From contig JAGQNJ010000003.1 of assembly GCA_020428115.1 (NCBI GenBank), forward strand, positions 15,766 to 23,328: a DNA stretch of 7,563 bases, given 5' to 3'. Origin of the DNA: Candidatus Saccharimonadota bacterium. Lineage in GTDB: Bacteria > Patescibacteriota > Saccharimonadia > Saccharimonadales > JAGQNJ01. Below the pieces are notes generated by a model. It made no database searches. It had not been told where the DNA came from and was given only the letters and a program-made list of their open reading frames with translations. The position numbers were made by a program, and so were the translations under genes. Shown here in pieces: positions 5,519 to 7,563 of the stretch (the stretch's first letter is position 1; each line of letters starts with the position of its first letter).

Positions 5519-5527
5519 TGTTATAAT
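5519..5527 (+). promoter_or_regulatory. uppS extended -10 promoter, probable leaderless mRNA
   Basis: TGT-TATAAT is a perfect extended -10 in the 19-bp gap between the frr stop and the uppS ATG. The hexamer ends 9 nt before the ATG at 5537; the predicted +1 is 5534-5537. No Shine-Dalgarno sequence lies between. No clear -35 (AGAAAT at 17 nt). It splits the long gene string into two transcription units. The nine bases are identical to those at prmC. Confidence 0.72.
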
Positions 5528-5536
5528 TGATTGCAT

Positions 5537-6217
5537 ATGTCAGAAACGGGAATTAAGCTACGGCATCTGGGCCTGATCTTAGATGGCAACCGCCGGTGGG
5601 CACGCCAAAAGGGCATACCGACCATGCAGGGGCACAAGAAGGGTTACGAGAACCTTAAGACTATAGTTCGGGCCGCCGTGGATAGGGGTGTTAACTATAT
5701 ATCTGCCTATGTATTCTCGATGGAGAACTGGAATCGCAGCAAAGAAGAGGTTAAGTACCTTATGGATCTTGCTCTGCACTTGGCGATCAACGAGGTAAAA
5801 GAGCTTCATAAAGAGGGTATTAGGGTACACTTTTTGGGTAGTAAGGAGCGCATTAGCGCCAAATTACTCAAGGCCATACAAAATGCTGAAGATCTAACAC
5901 GCAATAATACTCGGGGAACTGTTGCAATCTGCTTTAACTATGGAGGTAAACAAGAAATCGCCGACGCAGTTAACGCATGTAAAAAAGACATTGTTACCCC
6001 TGATGATATTGAACAAAATTTGTATGCACCTGACGTCCCACCAATCGATTTGTTAGTGCGAACTTCGGGCGAGCAACGAATCAGTGGTTTCATGCTTTGG
6101 AGGGCCGCATACGCTGAACTGTTGTTTGTAGATAAGTACTGGCCGGACTTTTCGATTGCTGATCTTGACGACGCCATACAAAAGTATGAGGAGCGCGAAC
6201 GGAGATTCGGATCATAA
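5537..6217 (+). CDS. uppS: Isoprenyl (undecaprenyl) diphosphate synthase, cis-prenyltransferase
   Basis: 226 aa; bacterial members are usually 230-260. Adds isopentenyl units in cis to farnesyl diphosphate to make the polyprenyl carrier for cell wall sugars; peripheral at the inner membrane face. Seen: LGLILDGNRRWA (11-22) with catalytic Asp16, FSMENWNRSKEEV (60-72), CFNYGGKQEIADA (132-144), and RTSGEQRISGFMLW (175-188) followed by AAYAELLF, the IPP-binding and dimer block. DGNRRW replaces the more common bacterial DGNGRW, a variant also found in archaeal and eukaryotic enzymes. Product chain length cannot be read from sequence. A TTG at 5531 is also in frame, but the ATG at 5537 fits the promoter and the family. 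The end overlaps rseP by one base. The usual followers cdsA and dxr are absent. Confidence 0.95.
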   Translation: MSETGIKLRHLGLILDGNRRWARQKGIPTMQGHKKGYENLKTIVRAAVDRGVNYISAYVFSMENWNRSKEEVKYLMDLALHLAINEVKELHKEGIRVHFLGSKERISAKLLKAIQNAEDLTRNNTRGTVAICFNYGGKQEIADAVNACKKDIVTPDDIEQNLYAPDVPPIDLLVRTSGEQRISGFMLWRAAYAELLFVDKYWPDFSIADLDDAIQKYEERERRFGS

Positions 6218-7344
6218 TGGGGCTACTTCTTATTGTACTTGGGCTGGTGTTGTTTGTGTGTCTTGTGTTGGTGCACGAATATGGTCACTACAAAGCTGCT
6301 CGCCGTAACGGTGTTGAGGTCGAAGAGTTTGGCCTGGGGTTCCCGCCAAAAGTATGGGGCAAGCGACAAAAAAGTGGTATGTTGCTCAGTCTAAACCTGT
6401 TGCCGCTTGGCGGATTTGTTCGCCTAAAGGGCGAGCACGATGCCGACAATGAACCAGGCAGTTATGGTGCAGCACCACTGAGCGCTAAGGTCAAAATCAT
6501 GTCAGCCGGCGTCATTATGAACCTTCTTACGGCACTTATTATGTTTTTGCTACTTGCTTGGATCGGTATGCCCCAATTGGTCGAAAACCAATTTACTGTT
6601 GCAAGTGATAGTAGTGTCGCAAAACAACAAGTATTGGTTGGCTATGTTGAGCCTGATTCACCAGCAGCTAAGGCTGGCATTGAGCAGCGTGATGTACTCG
6701 TTGCCGTTGGACCATCTGGCCAGGAGGCTCAACCAATTACAGATATTAATACGTTTCCTGAGCTTACTCAGGGATTGGCAGGTCAGACCATAGATCTAGT
6801 TATTGAACATAACGGTGAGAAAGTGACTAAAACCATACAGCTTCGTTCGATAGACGAGGTCGAGGCGAGCCAGGCAACAGACCAGCCTAAGGGCTATCTG
6901 GGTTTGGCACCAACAGAATATGTGGTGAAGCGCTCGACCTGGTCAGCACCCATTGTTGCCGTTGGCACTGCTGGACAGTTTACCTGGCTGACTCTCAAAG
7001 GTTTGGGCTCAGTCGTGACGAGTATTTTCCGTGGCGATACCACTACTGCAGCGGCGCAGGTGTCTGGGCCGGTAGGGATATTTGTGCTTATCAAAGACGG
7101 TAGCCTGCTAGGTATCCAGTTTGTGCTACTTATTGTTGCGGTTATCTCTTTGACGCTCGCAATAATGAATAGCTTGCCAATTCCTGCACTCGACGGGGGA
7201 AGATTGTTTGTGACCCTGCTGTTTCGTGCGCTCAAAAAACCGCTTACTCCTAAGATCGAGGACACTATTCACGGTATAGGATTCGCCCTGCTTATTGGCC
7301 TGTTTGTTTTGATTACGGTCGTAGATGTTCGGAGATTCTTCTGA
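6217..7344 (+). CDS. rseP: RseP-type site-2 intramembrane zinc metalloprotease
   Basis: 375 aa. Cuts transmembrane segments of regulatory or leftover signal peptides within the membrane. Seen: first membrane helix 2-22 containing zinc motif HEYGH (20-24); the membrane-reentrant block LPLGGFVRLKG (62-72); second helix about 96-117; one PDZ domain about 135-215, with the typical VGYVEPDSPAAKAGIEQRDVL (141-161); third helix about 298-317 leading to NSLPIPALDGGRL (318-330), the NxxPxPxLDGG motif whose Asp326 is the third zinc ligand; last helix about 352-370. A single PDZ rather than the two of E. coli RseP, as in many Gram-positive homologues. A GGAG (6201-6204) stands 12 nt before the ATG, and TAATG overlap with uppS suggests coupling. 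It overlaps the following gene by TGATG. The substrate is unknown. Confidence 0.96.
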   Translation: MGLLLIVLGLVLFVCLVLVHEYGHYKAARRNGVEVEEFGLGFPPKVWGKRQKSGMLLSLNLLPLGGFVRLKGEHDADNEPGSYGAAPLSAKVKIMSAGVIMNLLTALIMFLLLAWIGMPQLVENQFTVASDSSVAKQQVLVGYVEPDSPAAKAGIEQRDVLVAVGPSGQEAQPITDINTFPELTQGLAGQTIDLVIEHNGEKVTKTIQLRSIDEVEASQATDQPKGYLGLAPTEYVVKRSTWSAPIVAVGTAGQFTWLTLKGLGSVVTSIFRGDTTTAAAQVSGPVGIFVLIKDGSLLGIQFVLLIVAVISLTLAIMNSLPIPALDGGRLFVTLLFRALKKPLTPKIEDTIHGIGFALLIGLFVLITVVDVRRFF

Positions 7345-7563
7345 TGCAAGCAGCACCACCAGCTAAACCTAAAGTATCGCAAAAAGAAAAGCCCGAGGCA
7401 GAACCTAAGCCTATGAAACGATTCTGGCCACCGCTGGCGACGATTGCCCTAACAGTCTTTGTGTATTTTGCTTCACAGTTTTTGGCGGCTATTCTTATCA
7501 GCATTGTTCCGATGGCTGCTGGCTGGACGGAGACACGGACAACAGAATGGCTGCAGACAACCG
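7344..7563 (+). CDS. Start of a membrane protein, cut by the right window edge
   Basis: 73 codons are present and the frame is open at the end. ATG overlaps the rseP stop (TGATG), with GGAG (7331-7334) 9 nt upstream. Residues 1-24 are a Pro/Lys/Glu-rich cytoplasmic leader; a clear hydrophobic helix spans about 30-55 (ATIALTVFVYFASQFLAAIL), followed by a Thr-rich stretch. Too little is seen to name a family. A CPBP (Abi) type intramembrane protease is a guess because such proteins often have a basic leader and several helices, but no catalytic EE motif is inside the window. Confidence 0.8.
   Translation, partial: MQAAPPAKPKVSQKEKPEAEPKPMKRFWPPLATIALTVFVYFASQFLAAILISIVPMAAGWTETRTTEWLQTT

Noticed and set aside
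5531..5536. TTG start two codons upstream of the uppS ATG
   Set aside because: It would lie before or at the predicted transcription start, and the ATG at 5537 fits the family and the spacing better.
5582..5605. DGNRRW in UppS as an anomaly or sign of archaeal transfer
   Set aside because: The Gly-to-Arg variant is common among cis-prenyltransferases from several domains, and all other motifs are ordinary bacterial.
6894..7265. A 123-aa minus-strand frame opposite rseP
   Set aside because: Lies inside conserved rseP motifs, has no start signals and resembles no family.

Overview
This is a compact bacterial chromosome segment dominated by translation genes. Nothing in it looks mobile: I see no transposase, CRISPR array, tRNA or rRNA. 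Several features suggest a streamlined Patescibacteria (CPR) genome, most likely Candidatus Saccharibacteria (TM7). These are very tight gene packing, short basic-tailed ribosomal proteins, a type B L31, and a ribosomal/isoprenoid operon that lacks the usual pyrH, cdsA and dxr members. The organism assignment is inference from gene content and style, not a database match. The termini use TAA, TAG and TGA as ordinary stops, so nothing points to a reassigned stop codon.

Left half, mostly minus strand. The conserved trio rpmE (ribosomal protein L31) > prfA (release factor 1) > prmC (release-factor glutamine methyltransferase) runs leftward. A strong intrinsic terminator lies between rpmE and prfA. 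The usual prfA-prmC adjacency is broken by an unrecognised 201-aa coiled-coil gene on the plus strand, which has its own near-consensus promoter. A gene fragment may begin at the extreme left edge (minus strand, 62 down to 1).

Right half, plus strand. A divergent promoter region between rpmE and rpsB leads into rpsB (S2) > tsf (EF-Ts) > a small cupin-like gene > frr (ribosome recycling factor) > uppS (cis-prenyltransferase) > rseP (site-2 protease) > the start of a membrane protein cut by the window end. Many junctions overlap by one base (TAATG or TGATG). The approximately 104-nt rpsB leader can fold into a three-way junction and is a candidate autoregulatory RNA.

Functionally, the window covers translation initiation and elongation (S2, L31, EF-Ts), termination and recycling (RF1, its GGQ methyltransferase, RRF), and the envelope (polyprenyl carrier synthesis and intramembrane proteolysis).

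The most interesting sequence-level pattern is at the starts. Several genes without a Shine-Dalgarno sequence (prmC, uppS, rpmE, possibly frr and the left-edge gene) have a -10 element only 6 to 10 nt before the start codon. For prmC, frr and the left-edge gene this puts the predicted +1 on or at the first base of the start codon. Other genes (the 201-aa gene, prfA, rpsB, tsf) have clear Shine-Dalgarno sequences. This suggests a mixed leaderless and SD-led translation system. I found no convincing wholly new multi-gene system.
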